DNA of 64,000 bases, from NCBI GenBank assembly GCA_963760735.1, contig CAVXEB010000002.1, positions 1 through 64,000 on the forward strand, given 5' to 3'. Positions 43,957 through 52,341 of this stretch are shown one piece after another. The notes beneath the pieces are model-generated. The model did no database searches, was not told where the DNA came from, and saw only the letters and a list, made by a program, of their open reading frames with translations. The stretch's first letter is position 1. Every line of letters begins with the position of its first letter. A program made the translations under genes and the position numbers. This DNA comes from CF-46 sp963760735 (lineage in GTDB: Bacteria; Chloroflexota; Limnocylindria; Limnocylindrales; CSP1-4).

Positions 43957-45230
43957 CAGCCGTCCGGGAAGAACCGCGGCAGCCACCGCCGGTTCGCGGC
44001 CAGGATCGCGTCGAGCAGCTCGGGGGCGAGCGCCGGCCCGCCGGCGAGCGGGTTCAGGGCGAGCGCCTCCCGCGCGATCGACCGGTCGCCGGTCAGGGCC
44101 GCTCGAACCGTGAGCCGCTCGAACGCCTTGACCCGCAGGACGAGCGCGGCCTGGGCCGGCGAGAGGGGCGCCTGGGGCAGCGGGTGGGCGCCGTCCCGGT
44201 CGATCCGTGCCGGGACCTCCACGACGTCGTCGTCGGCGAGCCCGGGCAGGCAGCCACCGTTCAGGACGTCGACGACCTGGATGTCGCCCCGCCCGTCGAA
44301 GAGCGAGGCGATCAGCTGCGCCGCGGCCTCGCTGTAGAACGCGCCGCCGCGGTGATCGAGCAGCTCCGGCTTCGTGTCGAGGGTCGGGTCCTTGTACAGC
44401 TCGAGCAGGTCCTTCTCGATCGACATGACCTCCTCGGCCCGCGTCGGCTTGGCCTTCGCCTCGGCCACGACCGTCGCCTCGTCGTCGTAGTAGCGCAGGT
44501 AGTACGAGGGGATCACGCCGTCCGCGCGGAGGCGCTCGACCGGCATCCGCATGTCCTCGGCGATCTCGTTGCCGTCCTCGGCCAGGAGCTCGGGGAGGCG
44601 GTCGACGCCATCGATCCGGACGGCACGGATCCAGGTGAGGTGGTTGAGGCCGACCTGCTCGAGCTCGACGTCCTCCGGCGCGACGCCGAACCGCGCGGCG
44701 AAGCGGCGCTGGAAGCCGATCGCCACGTTGCACAGCCCGAGGCTCCGCAGCCCGGCATCGGACAGGGCCTGGCTGACGATCCCGACCGGGTTGGTGAAGT
44801 CGACGATCCACGCCCCGCGGGCCGATCGGCGCTCGACCGCCGCACCGAGCTCCGCGACGACGGGCACGGTCCGGAGCGCCTTCGCGAAGCCGCCTGCCCC
44901 GACGGTCTCCTGGCCGACGAGCCCGAACCGCGGTGGCAGCGTCTCGTCGCCGAGGCGGGCAGCCTGGCCGCCGACGCGAAGCTGGACGAGGACGACGTCT
45001 GCGCCGTCGATCGCGGCATCGCGGTCGGTCGTGCGGACCAGCCGGCCCGGCCACCCCTGGCGCGCCAGCATCCGCTCGGCGAGCCCGCCGACGATGGACA
45101 GACGCTCCTCGTCGATGTCGAGGAGGTCGATCTCGTCGATCGTCAGCCGGTCGATCCGTCGCACGAACCCGTTGACCAGCTCGGGCGTATACGTGCTGCC
45201 GCCGCCGACGACCGCGAGCTTCAGGCCCAT
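43956..45230 (-). CDS. Family 4 glycosidase, 6-phospho-beta-glucosidase-like
   Basis: 424 residues. GH4 enzymes use NAD+ and a divalent metal with a redox mechanism. NAD-binding GGGSTYTPELVNG at the N terminus, VVLVQLRVGGQAARLGDETL, FTNPVGI, the metal cysteine in LGLCNVAIG and NHLTW are all present. Full length. GAGGTGA precedes ATG 45230. GH4 usually cleaves 6-phosphorylated glycosides delivered by PTS; here no PTS but an ABC importer and a kinase are nearby, so the substrate may be phosphorylated inside. Confidence 0.92.
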   Translation of the reverse strand: MGLKLAVVGGGSTYTPELVNGFVRRIDRLTIDEIDLLDIDEERLSIVGGLAERMLARQGWPGRLVRTTDRDAAIDGADVVLVQLRVGGQAARLGDETLPPRFGLVGQETVGAGGFAKALRTVPVVAELGAAVERRSARGAWIVDFTNPVGIVSQALSDAGLRSLGLCNVAIGFQRRFAARFGVAPEDVELEQVGLNHLTWIRAVRIDGVDRLPELLAEDGNEIAEDMRMPVERLRADGVIPSYYLRYYDDEATVVAEAKAKPTRAEEVMSIEKDLLELYKDPTLDTKPELLDHRGGAFYSEAAAQLIASLFDGRGDIQVVDVLNGGCLPGLADDDVVEVPARIDRDGAHPLPQAPLSPAQAALVLRVKAFERLTVRAALTGDRSIAREALALNPLAGGPALAPELLDAILAANRRWLPRFFPDG

Positions 45231-45279
45231 GTCACCTCGTCCGTCACGTGGCGAAATCGCGGCCGCGGAACGCGGCGGC

Positions 45280-45307
45280 TTGACAAGTTGCTCATAACGT
45301 TATCAGC
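45280..45307. promoter_or_regulatory. Operator and promoter region between GH4 and gntR
   Basis: An 18-bp near-palindrome GCTCATAACGTTATCAGC (45290-45307, 16 of 18 positions symmetric, core ATAACGTTAT) sits midway between the divergent genes. TTGACA (45280-45285) just before it is a good + strand -35. The site is probably bound by the GntR/HutC-type regulator next door. Confidence 0.62.
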
Positions 45308-45379
45308 ATTGACCTGTCGCGCAAGAGGCCCGACGCCCACAGCCCGTCCAGGATCGTCCCGCGAGGTTCCGCCCTCACG

Positions 45380-46252
45380 ATGGCCCGTTTCCGACTCGAG
45401 CTCGGTCCCGTCCCGCTTCACCACCAGGTCTACCTGGACCTGCGCGCGGCGCTCGACGCGGGCGAATGGCGTCCCGGCGATCTCCTCCCGCCGGAGCGCC
45501 AGCTCGCGGAGCGCTACGGCTGCAGCCTGATCACCGTCCGCCGCGCCCTGTCGGAGCTGACCCGCGAGGGCCGCCTCGACCGGCAGCGCGGGCACGGCAC
45601 GACCGTCCTCCGACCCCGGATCGAGCGGGACTTCGGCGGCACGCTCAGCTTCTCGCAGGAGATGCAGGACCGCGGGCTGGCCCCGGAGACGCGGCTGGTC
45701 GCGGCCCGACCGGAGTCCGCCGGCGAGCATGTCGCCGAGGGTCTCGCGATCGAGCCGGGCTCGCCGACCCTCTATCTCGAGCGCCTCCGGCTCGCCGGCG
45801 GCGAGCCGCTCCTCCTGGAGCAGGTCCACCTGTCGGCGGAGCGGTTCCCCGGCCTGCTGGCCTCCGACCTCGAGCACGGCTCCCTCTACGAACTCCTCGC
45901 GGATCGCTACGGAACACGGATCGTCCGGGCGCGCGAGTCTCTCGAGCCCATCCTGCTCCACAGCCGCGAGGCGCGCTTGCTCGCCCAGCCGAGCCGGACC
46001 CCCGCCCTGCTGATCGAAGGCATCGCGTTCACTGCCGAGAGCGAGCCCGTCGAGTTCGCCCGGAGCTACGTCCGGGGCGACCGGACCCGCTACTACATCG
46101 AGCGCATCGTCGTTCGCTCGAGCTGGCAGACCGACGAGAACGGGCCGTTCGAGCCCGACAACCGCGACCTGACGACATCGGCGGCCGGCGGGGACCGGCC
46201 GACCACTCCCCGATCCAGGCGCCGGCCGACGGCCGGCGCCACTTCCGGCTGA
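45380..46252 (+). CDS. GntR/HutC-family transcriptional regulator (UTRA domain)
   Basis: 290 residues. Winged helix at about 10-75: LHHQVYLDLRAALDAGEW, LLPPERQLAERYGCSLITV then RRALSELTREG. UTRA ligand domain at about 95-250, with LYLERLRLAGGEPLLLEQVH and EPVEFARSYVRGDRTRYYIE, the typical effector-binding end; relatives sense phosphosugars such as GlcN-6-P. The last ~40 residues are polar. Likely represses both the GH4/SIS arm and the ABC transporter arm. Confidence 0.92.
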   Translation: MARFRLELGPVPLHHQVYLDLRAALDAGEWRPGDLLPPERQLAERYGCSLITVRRALSELTREGRLDRQRGHGTTVLRPRIERDFGGTLSFSQEMQDRGLAPETRLVAARPESAGEHVAEGLAIEPGSPTLYLERLRLAGGEPLLLEQVHLSAERFPGLLASDLEHGSLYELLADRYGTRIVRARESLEPILLHSREARLLAQPSRTPALLIEGIAFTAESEPVEFARSYVRGDRTRYYIERIVVRSSWQTDENGPFEPDNRDLTTSAAGGDRPTTPRSRRRPTAGATSG

Positions 46253-46283
46253 CAGGGCCTCGGGATCAGAGAAGGAGGAGCTC

Positions 46284-47741
46284 ATGGCACCGCGTCTGTC
46301 CCGTCCCGGCGTCATCCTCGCGACGTTCGCGCTCGTGGTGGGTGCGTGCGGAGGATCGACGACGACGACTCCCACGGCTTCGAGCGCCAGCGCAAGCTCG
46401 CCGCCGACGACCGGGTCCGCGGCGCCCGCGCCGAGCGCGGTCGCCGGCGCGCCCGTCGAGATCCGCTGGTACTGCTGCCTCGGCGGCGGCGAGGCCCCCG
46501 AGCAGAAGGCGGTCGAGGACAAGGTCGTCGCCGACTTCAACGCCAGCCATCCGAACATCCACCTGACGTTCGAGGTCGTCGTCTACGACCAGGCGAACGG
46601 CCAGCTCGCCAACGAGATCCAGGCCGGCAACCCGCCGGACATCGTGGGACCGGTCGGAATCGGCGGAGCGAACGCATTCGCGGGCCAGTGGCTCGACCTC
46701 GCGCCGCTCATCCAGAAGACCAGCTACGACCTCTCGGGCTTCCCTCCAAACGTCGTCGACATCTACAAGCTCGAGGAGGGCCAGGTCGGCATCCCGTTCG
46801 CGATCTACCCGTCCGCGCTCTTCTACCGGAAGGGCCTGTTCGAGGAGGCCGGCCTCAAGGAGCCGCCGCACAAGTACGGTGACAAGTACACGATGCCGGA
46901 CGGCAGCCAGGTCGACTGGAACTACGACACGCTCCGCGAGGTCGCGAAGAAGCTGACCGTCGACAAGGCCGGCAAGGACGCCGGCCAGTCGGGCTTCGAC
47001 CCGAAGCAGACCAGCCAGTGGGGCATCGAGCTCCAGCGCGACGACCTCCGCGGCCTCGGCGCGTACTTCGGCAGTGGCTCTCTCGCCGCCGCGGACGGCA
47101 AGACGGCGCAGATCCCGGACGCCTGGGCCGCGGCCTGGAAGTGGTACTACGAGGCGATCTGGAACGACCACATCAGCCTGACCGGTCCGCAGTTCGAGTC
47201 GAAGGACATCAACCCGAACGACTACCCCTTCTTCGCCGGCAACACCGCGATGAGCGAGAACTTCCTCTGGTCGACGTACGGGTTGAGCGACCTCGACGAC
47301 TGGGACCTCGCGGCCGTTCCCTCGTACAACGGCAAGGTCACCGCGGCCTTCAACGCCGACACCTTCCGCATCATGAAGTCGACGAAGCACCCGGACGAGG
47401 CGTTCGAGGTCCTGTCGTACCTCCTGGGCGACGCAGCCCCGCAGCTCCTCACGACCTATGGCGGCTTCCCAGCCCGGACGGCGCAGCAGGCCGACGGGAT
47501 CAAGGCGCTCCAGGACCAGTTCAAGAACCAGGTGGACTGGCAGGTCGCGATCGACGGCATCCAGTACGCCGACGAGCCGAACTTCGAGGCGCCCATGCCG
47601 GCCTACAACGAGAGCCTCGGCCTCGTCGGGTCCGGCGGCAAGTACCTGACCGAGTTCGGCAACAAGCCCGGCCTGGACATGGACAAGGAGATCCAGAACC
47701 TGAAGACGGACCTCCAGGCGATCTGGGACAAGTCGTCCTGA
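46284..47741 (+). CDS. Sugar ABC transporter substrate-binding lipoprotein
   Basis: 485 residues. Lipoprotein signal ending LVVGACGG (lipid-anchor Cys ~22), a Thr/Ser/Pro-rich linker, then a cluster-B (MalE-like) binding fold: VVADFNASHPNIHLTFEVVV, NPPDIVGPVGIGG, and aromatic residues for sugar stacking (EFLWS-type NFLWSTYG). AGGAGGA precedes ATG 46284. It captures the sugar outside and delivers it to the two permeases downstream. Confidence 0.93.
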   Translation: MAPRLSRPGVILATFALVVGACGGSTTTTPTASSASASSPPTTGSAAPAPSAVAGAPVEIRWYCCLGGGEAPEQKAVEDKVVADFNASHPNIHLTFEVVVYDQANGQLANEIQAGNPPDIVGPVGIGGANAFAGQWLDLAPLIQKTSYDLSGFPPNVVDIYKLEEGQVGIPFAIYPSALFYRKGLFEEAGLKEPPHKYGDKYTMPDGSQVDWNYDTLREVAKKLTVDKAGKDAGQSGFDPKQTSQWGIELQRDDLRGLGAYFGSGSLAAADGKTAQIPDAWAAAWKWYYEAIWNDHISLTGPQFESKDINPNDYPFFAGNTAMSENFLWSTYGLSDLDDWDLAAVPSYNGKVTAAFNADTFRIMKSTKHPDEAFEVLSYLLGDAAPQLLTTYGGFPARTAQQADGIKALQDQFKNQVDWQVAIDGIQYADEPNFEAPMPAYNESLGLVGSGGKYLTEFGNKPGLDMDKEIQNLKTDLQAIWDKSS

Positions 47742-47795
47742 TCGCTCGACCCGACTGACCCGCCCGACCGCGACCCCGGCGGTCGAGGCATCATC

Positions 47796-47827
47796 GTCGC
47801 CGCCCGCCGTTCCCGGCGGGCGGCGAC
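47796..47827 (+). terminator. Intercistronic stem-loop between binding protein and permease genes
   Basis: Perfect 14-bp stem GTCGCCGCCCGCCG (47796-47809) and CGGCGGGCGGCGAC (47814-47827), loop TTCC, no T run. It lies in the 101-bp gap after the binding-protein gene. It may stop most transcripts or protect the upstream message, so the binding protein is made in excess, as known for mal-type operons. Confidence 0.68.
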
Positions 47828-47842
47828 CGATCGAGGAGCAGC

Positions 47843-48829
47843 GTGGCCGTCATCCCCCAGTCCATCCCGAGGAGCGAGCCGCAGGCCGGCGGACGGCGGC
47901 GGCGCTTCCACCGTCCGTCGCTGGGCCGCTCGTCGCTCGCCCGGAGCGAGGCGAAGTGGGGCCTCCTGTTCATCTCGCCGTGGATCGTCGGGTTCCTCGG
48001 GTTCACCCTGATCCCGATGATCGCGTCGCTGGGGTTCAGCGTCACGAACCTCAGCCTGTCGCAGGAGTCGCCCCTGCAATTCGTCGGGCTCGACAACTAC
48101 GCCGCGATGCTGACCGACCACGCGACATGGGACTCGCTCGGGGTCACGTTCCGCTTCGCCCTGTTCAACCTGCCGATCGCGATCACGATCCCGATTGTCG
48201 TCGCCCTCGTCCTCAACAGCCGCTACCTGCGTGCGACCGGCCTCTTCCGGACGCTGTTCTTCCTCCCCTACGTGATCCCGTTCGTGGCCGGCGTCCTCGC
48301 CTGGCAGGGGATGCTCAACCTCGAGACCGGCTGGGTCAACGAGATCCTCCGGTTCCTCGGCGTCGAGAACCCGCCGAACTGGCTCCAGGACACGACGCTG
48401 ATCTACCCCAGCCTCGCGTTCATCGGGCTGTGGGGGATCGGCGCGGCGGTGATCGTCAACCTGGCCGGGCTCAAGGGCATCCCCACGGAGCTCTACGACG
48501 CGGCGACGATCGACGGGGCGGGCTGGTGGGCGACGCTCAGGAACGTGACCCTGCCGCTGATGACCCCGGTCATCTTCTACTCGCTGATCCTCGGGATCGT
48601 CGACGTCCTCCAGTACTTCCTCGTCCCGCTCGTCCTCTACAACGGGACCGGCGAGCCCGGTGGCTCGACGCTCTTCTTCAACCTGCTGCTCTACAAGCAG
48701 GCGTTCAACTTCCAGCACTACGCCTACGCCGCGACCCTCGCCTGGCTCCTGTTCGGGATCACGCTCGCGGTCACGCTCGTGATCTTCCGGACCTCGCGGC
48801 GGTGGGTCTATTACGCCGGCGAGCGCTGA
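47843..48829 (+). CDS. Sugar ABC transporter permease (MalF-like)
   Basis: 328 residues from GTG 47843, with GAGGAGC upstream. Six TM helices from about 38 to 320. The EAA-type loop that contacts the ATPase is LKGIPTELYDAATIDGAGWW, a strict match to the family. The basic N-terminal 35 residues are cytoplasmic. The partner permease begins 1 bp after its stop. Confidence 0.93.
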   Translation: MAVIPQSIPRSEPQAGGRRRRFHRPSLGRSSLARSEAKWGLLFISPWIVGFLGFTLIPMIASLGFSVTNLSLSQESPLQFVGLDNYAAMLTDHATWDSLGVTFRFALFNLPIAITIPIVVALVLNSRYLRATGLFRTLFFLPYVIPFVAGVLAWQGMLNLETGWVNEILRFLGVENPPNWLQDTTLIYPSLAFIGLWGIGAAVIVNLAGLKGIPTELYDAATIDGAGWWATLRNVTLPLMTPVIFYSLILGIVDVLQYFLVPLVLYNGTGEPGGSTLFFNLLLYKQAFNFQHYAYAATLAWLLFGITLAVTLVIFRTSRRWVYYAGER

Positions 48830-48830
48830 G

Positions 48831-49922
48831 ATGAGCGCCGTCGGCGAGGCCGCCCAGCCGCCCCGCGCGTACGCGGCCCGCCGACGACGCTTCCTGGCCC
48901 GGCCGAAGGAGACCGGCAAGTCGTTCCTGTTCACGTTCGTCGTCGTCGTGATCCTCGCGGCCTTCCTGTCGCCGATCATCCGGGCGGCGCTGGTCTCGCT
49001 CCGGACGCCGGAGCAGGTCGGCCAGCTCGATGCGCCGCAGTACCCGGCGGTGCATGGGACGTTCGACTACCAGGGCAAGACGTACGACGTCTACGACGTC
49101 CCGATCAACGGCAGGGTCAGCTCGCTCGCCCTCGTGAAGAAGGGCCGTGACTCGAGCCAGTTCGTCGACCCGGCGAACCCGGGCGCCGGGCTGATCACGT
49201 GGCCCGGGTCGTGGCGGTCGCTGACGCGGTCCTGGACTCTTGCCCCGCAGTGGTCGAACTACGAGACCGTCTGGAACGAGATCGACTATCCGCGGCTCCT
49301 GTTCAACACGGTCGCCATCGCCCTGATCGGCATGGTCGGGACGCTCGTGTCGTGCGTCCTCGTCGCCTACGGCTTCGCCCGCTTCCGGTTTCCCGGCCGG
49401 GGGCTCCTCTTCACGCTGCTGATCGCGACGATCTTCCTGCCGTACGTCGTCACGATCATCCCGACGTACACGTTCTTCCTCCGGCTCGGCTGGGTCGGGA
49501 CCTGGCTGCCGCTCCTCGTCCCGACGTTCTTCGCCAACGCCTACGACGTGTTCCTGCTCCGCCAGTACCTGCTGACGATCCCGCGCGAGATGGACGAAGC
49601 GGCGGCGATCGACGGGGCCGGCCCGTTCCGGACCCTGATCTCGGTGATCGTCCCGCAGGCCTGGCCGGGGATCATCGCGGTCGGGATCTTCCACGTCGTC
49701 TACGCCTGGAACGACTTCCTCGCCCCGCTGATCTATCTGTCGACGAAGCCGGACCTCCAGCCGCTCGCGGTCGGCCTCGCCCACTTCAACACGCTCCACT
49801 ACCGGAACCAGGCGTTCATCCAGGCGGGGACGCTGATGACGATGATCATCCCGGTCGTGATCTTCCTGCTCTTCCAGCGGTTCTTCACGCGCGGCATCGT
49901 GGTCAGCGGAGTCGAGAAATAG
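48831..49922 (+). CDS. Sugar ABC transporter permease (MalG-like)
   Basis: 363 residues, six TM helices. EAA loop TIPREMDEAAAIDGAGPFRT. Between TM1 and TM2 there is an unusually long extracytoplasmic section (about residues 58-150, with HGTFDYQGKTYDVYDVPING) not found in MalG itself but seen in some actinobacterial-type permeases. No ATPase gene in this cluster; the system would need a shared MsmK/MalK-type ATPase encoded elsewhere. Confidence 0.93.
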   Translation: MSAVGEAAQPPRAYAARRRRFLARPKETGKSFLFTFVVVVILAAFLSPIIRAALVSLRTPEQVGQLDAPQYPAVHGTFDYQGKTYDVYDVPINGRVSSLALVKKGRDSSQFVDPANPGAGLITWPGSWRSLTRSWTLAPQWSNYETVWNEIDYPRLLFNTVAIALIGMVGTLVSCVLVAYGFARFRFPGRGLLFTLLIATIFLPYVVTIIPTYTFFLRLGWVGTWLPLLVPTFFANAYDVFLLRQYLLTIPREMDEAAAIDGAGPFRTLISVIVPQAWPGIIAVGIFHVVYAWNDFLAPLIYLSTKPDLQPLAVGLAHFNTLHYRNQAFIQAGTLMTMIIPVVIFLLFQRFFTRGIVVSGVEK

Positions 49923-50539
49923 GCCCGACCGACGACGGCGCAGATGGCCCGCAGCGCGTCGCGCTCACCTTCGATGCGGAGCACCCGGATCGCCGGCATC
50001 GTCCGGGCGTGACCGGCGCGATCCTCGACGTCCTCGCCGACCGGGACGTGCCGGCGACGTGGTTCCTCCAGGGCCGCTGGGTCGAGGCCGAGCCAGACGT
50101 CGCCCGACGGGTCGCCGCCGAGGGGCATCTCGTGGGCAACCACAGCTTCTACCACGCCCGGCTGCCGCTGCTGACGTCGGACGGGATCCGGACCGACATC
50201 CGGACGGCCGAGGGGGTGATTCGCGAGATCGTGGGCGTCGATCCGCGGCCGTGGTTCCGGTGCCCGTTCTCGGCCGGCTCGGACGACCCACGTGTCCTCG
50301 GGATCCTGAGGGACCTCGGCTACCGCGACATCGGACAGGACGTGGTCCTCGAGGACTGGGAGCCGGAGCGGACCGGGCCGGCGATCGCGGCCGACGCCCT
50401 CGGCCTGGTCCCGGCGGTCGGCGACCCCGCGGTCGTCCTGTTCCACGCCTGGCCGCCCGGCACGCTCGACGCATTGCCGGCGTTGATCGACGGCCTGCGG
50501 GCCCGGGGTTCGACCTTCGTGCGGGTCGACGCGCTCTGA
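49919..50539 (+). CDS. NodB-like polysaccharide deacetylase-family protein (start unresolved)
   Basis: About 200 residues. Motif 1 is altered, LTFDAEHPD in place of TFDD; motif 2 is GNHSFYH, the metal-binding H-x3-H; motif 3 is WFRCPFSAG; the C-terminal LFHAWPPGT holds the last catalytic His. CE4 enzymes remove acetyl groups from N-acetylglucosamine polymers. There is no ATG, GTG or TTG in frame before the conserved part; only ATA at 49919, next to the permease stop. A base error or an unusual start is implied. No signal peptide, so it would act inside the cell on imported sugar. Confidence 0.78.
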   Translation: MGPTDDGADGPQRVALTFDAEHPDRRHRPGVTGAILDVLADRDVPATWFLQGRWVEAEPDVARRVAAEGHLVGNHSFYHARLPLLTSDGIRTDIRTAEGVIREIVGVDPRPWFRCPFSAGSDDPRVLGILRDLGYRDIGQDVVLEDWEPERTGPAIAADALGLVPAVGDPAVVLFHAWPPGTLDALPALIDGLRARGSTFVRVDAL

Positions 50540-50662
50540 GCCCTCCCGCGATTCGATGGTAACGTCACGGGACCGGGGAACGACCTGCGGCGGGCGTCCA
50601 TGAGCTGGGTCGATCGATCGCTGCCCCGACTGACCGTCGACCATTCATGCCGGGATTGACAC

Positions 50663-51808
50663 GTGCCCACCCGTCCGACCCTCGAGCGCCTGCGAATCGA
50701 TGCCCGTGAGCTGGATGCAGGCGGACACGCCGAGTGGAGCGCGCTGGCGGATCGGGCGGTCGAGCCGAACCCCTTCTTCCGCCCGGAGTTCGCGCTCGCG
50801 AACATGGCCGAGCGCGGCGTCCCCCTGGAGCTCCTCGTCGTCCGCGAGGGCACGCGCTGGGTCGCCTGTCTCCCGGTCCGCCGCCGGCCGCCGTCGACCC
50901 GCCTCCCGGTCCCGACCCTCGAGGTGATGACCGACGAGTACTCGTTCCTCGGCACGCTGCTCCTCGACCGCGACCGTCGCGACGACGGCGCCGAGGCGTT
51001 CCTCGAGCTCGTCGACGAGGAGCGTCGGGCCGCGGTCGTCGTGATCCGCGAGTGGGCGCCCGATGGCGCGGTCGCTGCCGCGATCGGCGGTGCCGCGGCC
51101 AGGCGCGGCATGCGACCCATCATCCATTCGCGCTTCGAGCGGGCGGCCTGGCACCGCTCGCCCGACGGACCGTCGCCCGGGGCGAACCTGCCCGGCGACG
51201 ACCAGCGTCACCTGAACAAGCGGAGACGCCGGCTGACCGCCGATCTGGGCGGGGAGCCGGTGATCGTGAACCGCACCACCGAGCCCGAGGCATGGGAGGC
51301 GTTCCTGACCCTCGAGAACACCGGCTGGAAGGCGGAGCACGGCAACCCGCTCGCAGCTCGCGAGGCCGACGCGGCGTTCTTCCGACGGATCTGCGTGGAG
51401 ATGTCCGCGACCGGCGTGTTCGAGCTGCTCAGCCTCGAGGTCGGCGGCAAGGTCGTCGCCCTCGAGACCCACCTGATCGACGGCGACACGCTCTATTCGT
51501 TCAAGATCGCCCACGACCCGGAGTTCCGCCGGTACTCGCCGGGAACGCAGCTCAAGGCAAGAGTGATCGACGGCTTCCACGACCGCGGGCTCCGGCTCGC
51601 CGACTCGTGCGCGTCACCGTTCAACGAGCACATGAACCGGCTGTGGCCGGACCGGCGGCCGCTGGAGACGCTGCTGCTCCCGACCGGCGCGGTCAGCGCG
51701 AGGCTGGTCCGCCCGATGCTCGGCGTCCGTGATGTCGCCAAGCGCTTCCGCGATGGCGTCCGCGGACGCCGGCCCGCGAGCGCCCTCGGCGCCGCCGACC
51801 TCAGATGA
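50663..51808 (+). CDS. GNAT/FemAB-like acetyltransferase (BioF2-like, PF13480)
   Basis: 381 residues from GTG 50663. FRPEFALANMAERGVPLELL, RRRRLTADLGGEPVIV and FELLSLEVGGKVVALETHLI plus SFKIAHDPEFRRYSPGTQLK are the pattern of PF13480 proteins, which transfer acyl or aminoacyl groups in cell-envelope or exopolysaccharide building. Substrate unknown. It follows the deacetylase by 123 bp and its end overlaps the convergent cupin gene by 8 bp. Confidence 0.83.
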   Translation: MPTRPTLERLRIDARELDAGGHAEWSALADRAVEPNPFFRPEFALANMAERGVPLELLVVREGTRWVACLPVRRRPPSTRLPVPTLEVMTDEYSFLGTLLLDRDRRDDGAEAFLELVDEERRAAVVVIREWAPDGAVAAAIGGAAARRGMRPIIHSRFERAAWHRSPDGPSPGANLPGDDQRHLNKRRRRLTADLGGEPVIVNRTTEPEAWEAFLTLENTGWKAEHGNPLAAREADAAFFRRICVEMSATGVFELLSLEVGGKVVALETHLIDGDTLYSFKIAHDPEFRRYSPGTQLKARVIDGFHDRGLRLADSCASPFNEHMNRLWPDRRPLETLLLPTGAVSARLVRPMLGVRDVAKRFRDGVRGRRPASALGAADLR

Positions 51809-52247
51809 TCAGGGACCGAGCGCGGACCTTGTGGGCGAGCCGCCGCGCCCCGGGGATGCGTCGGGCAAGCCGGCGCGGCAGGGATGCATGCGAGCTGTAG
51901 AGCGCGACCTTGCGGATGTAGTTCGGAACGTTGAACCGCACGATCTGGGCGCCGGGGAAGTAGACGACGTCGCCCGGGCGGACGATCGTCACCGTGCCGC
52001 TGGGGAACGTGAGCTCCGCCTCGCCGTCCACGATCTGGATGATCTCGTCCGTCCCGTAGTGCCAGTCGAACCTGCCGGCGGAGCAATCCCAGAGAATCGC
52101 GCTGATCGTCCGGTCCGGGGACAGGAACAGCTTGCGCGAGCGCGCCTGCGGATTGCCCTCGAGGATCCACGACGGATCCATCGGGTCGGGAGCCAGGTCG
52201 TCGGTCGTGGCAACCGACCGGACGACATCCGGTTCCAGAACTGGCAT
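51801..52247 (-). CDS. Cupin-domain protein (PF05899-like)
   Basis: 148 residues. One cupin barrel: FDWHYGTDEIIQIVDGEAEL then FPSGTVTIVRPGDVVYFPGA. Of the usual metal ligands HxH-E-H only some are kept (H at WHYGTDE, E later), so metal binding is uncertain. A basic tail (RRLARRIPGARRLAHKVRAR) follows. GAGGAGGA Shine-Dalgarno upstream. Possibly a sugar or ureidoglycine-type binding enzyme; not assigned. Confidence 0.82.
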   Translation of the reverse strand: MPVLEPDVVRSVATTDDLAPDPMDPSWILEGNPQARSRKLFLSPDRTISAILWDCSAGRFDWHYGTDEIIQIVDGEAELTFPSGTVTIVRPGDVVYFPGAQIVRFNVPNYIRKVALYSSHASLPRRLARRIPGARRLAHKVRARSLII

Positions 52248-52341
52248 GGCAGACGTTCCTCCTCCTCACCCCACCGGAGCCGACCGAACATACCATCCGT
52301 CGCGGAATGCTGACGAGCCCGGTGGTTCCCGGTGGCAACGA

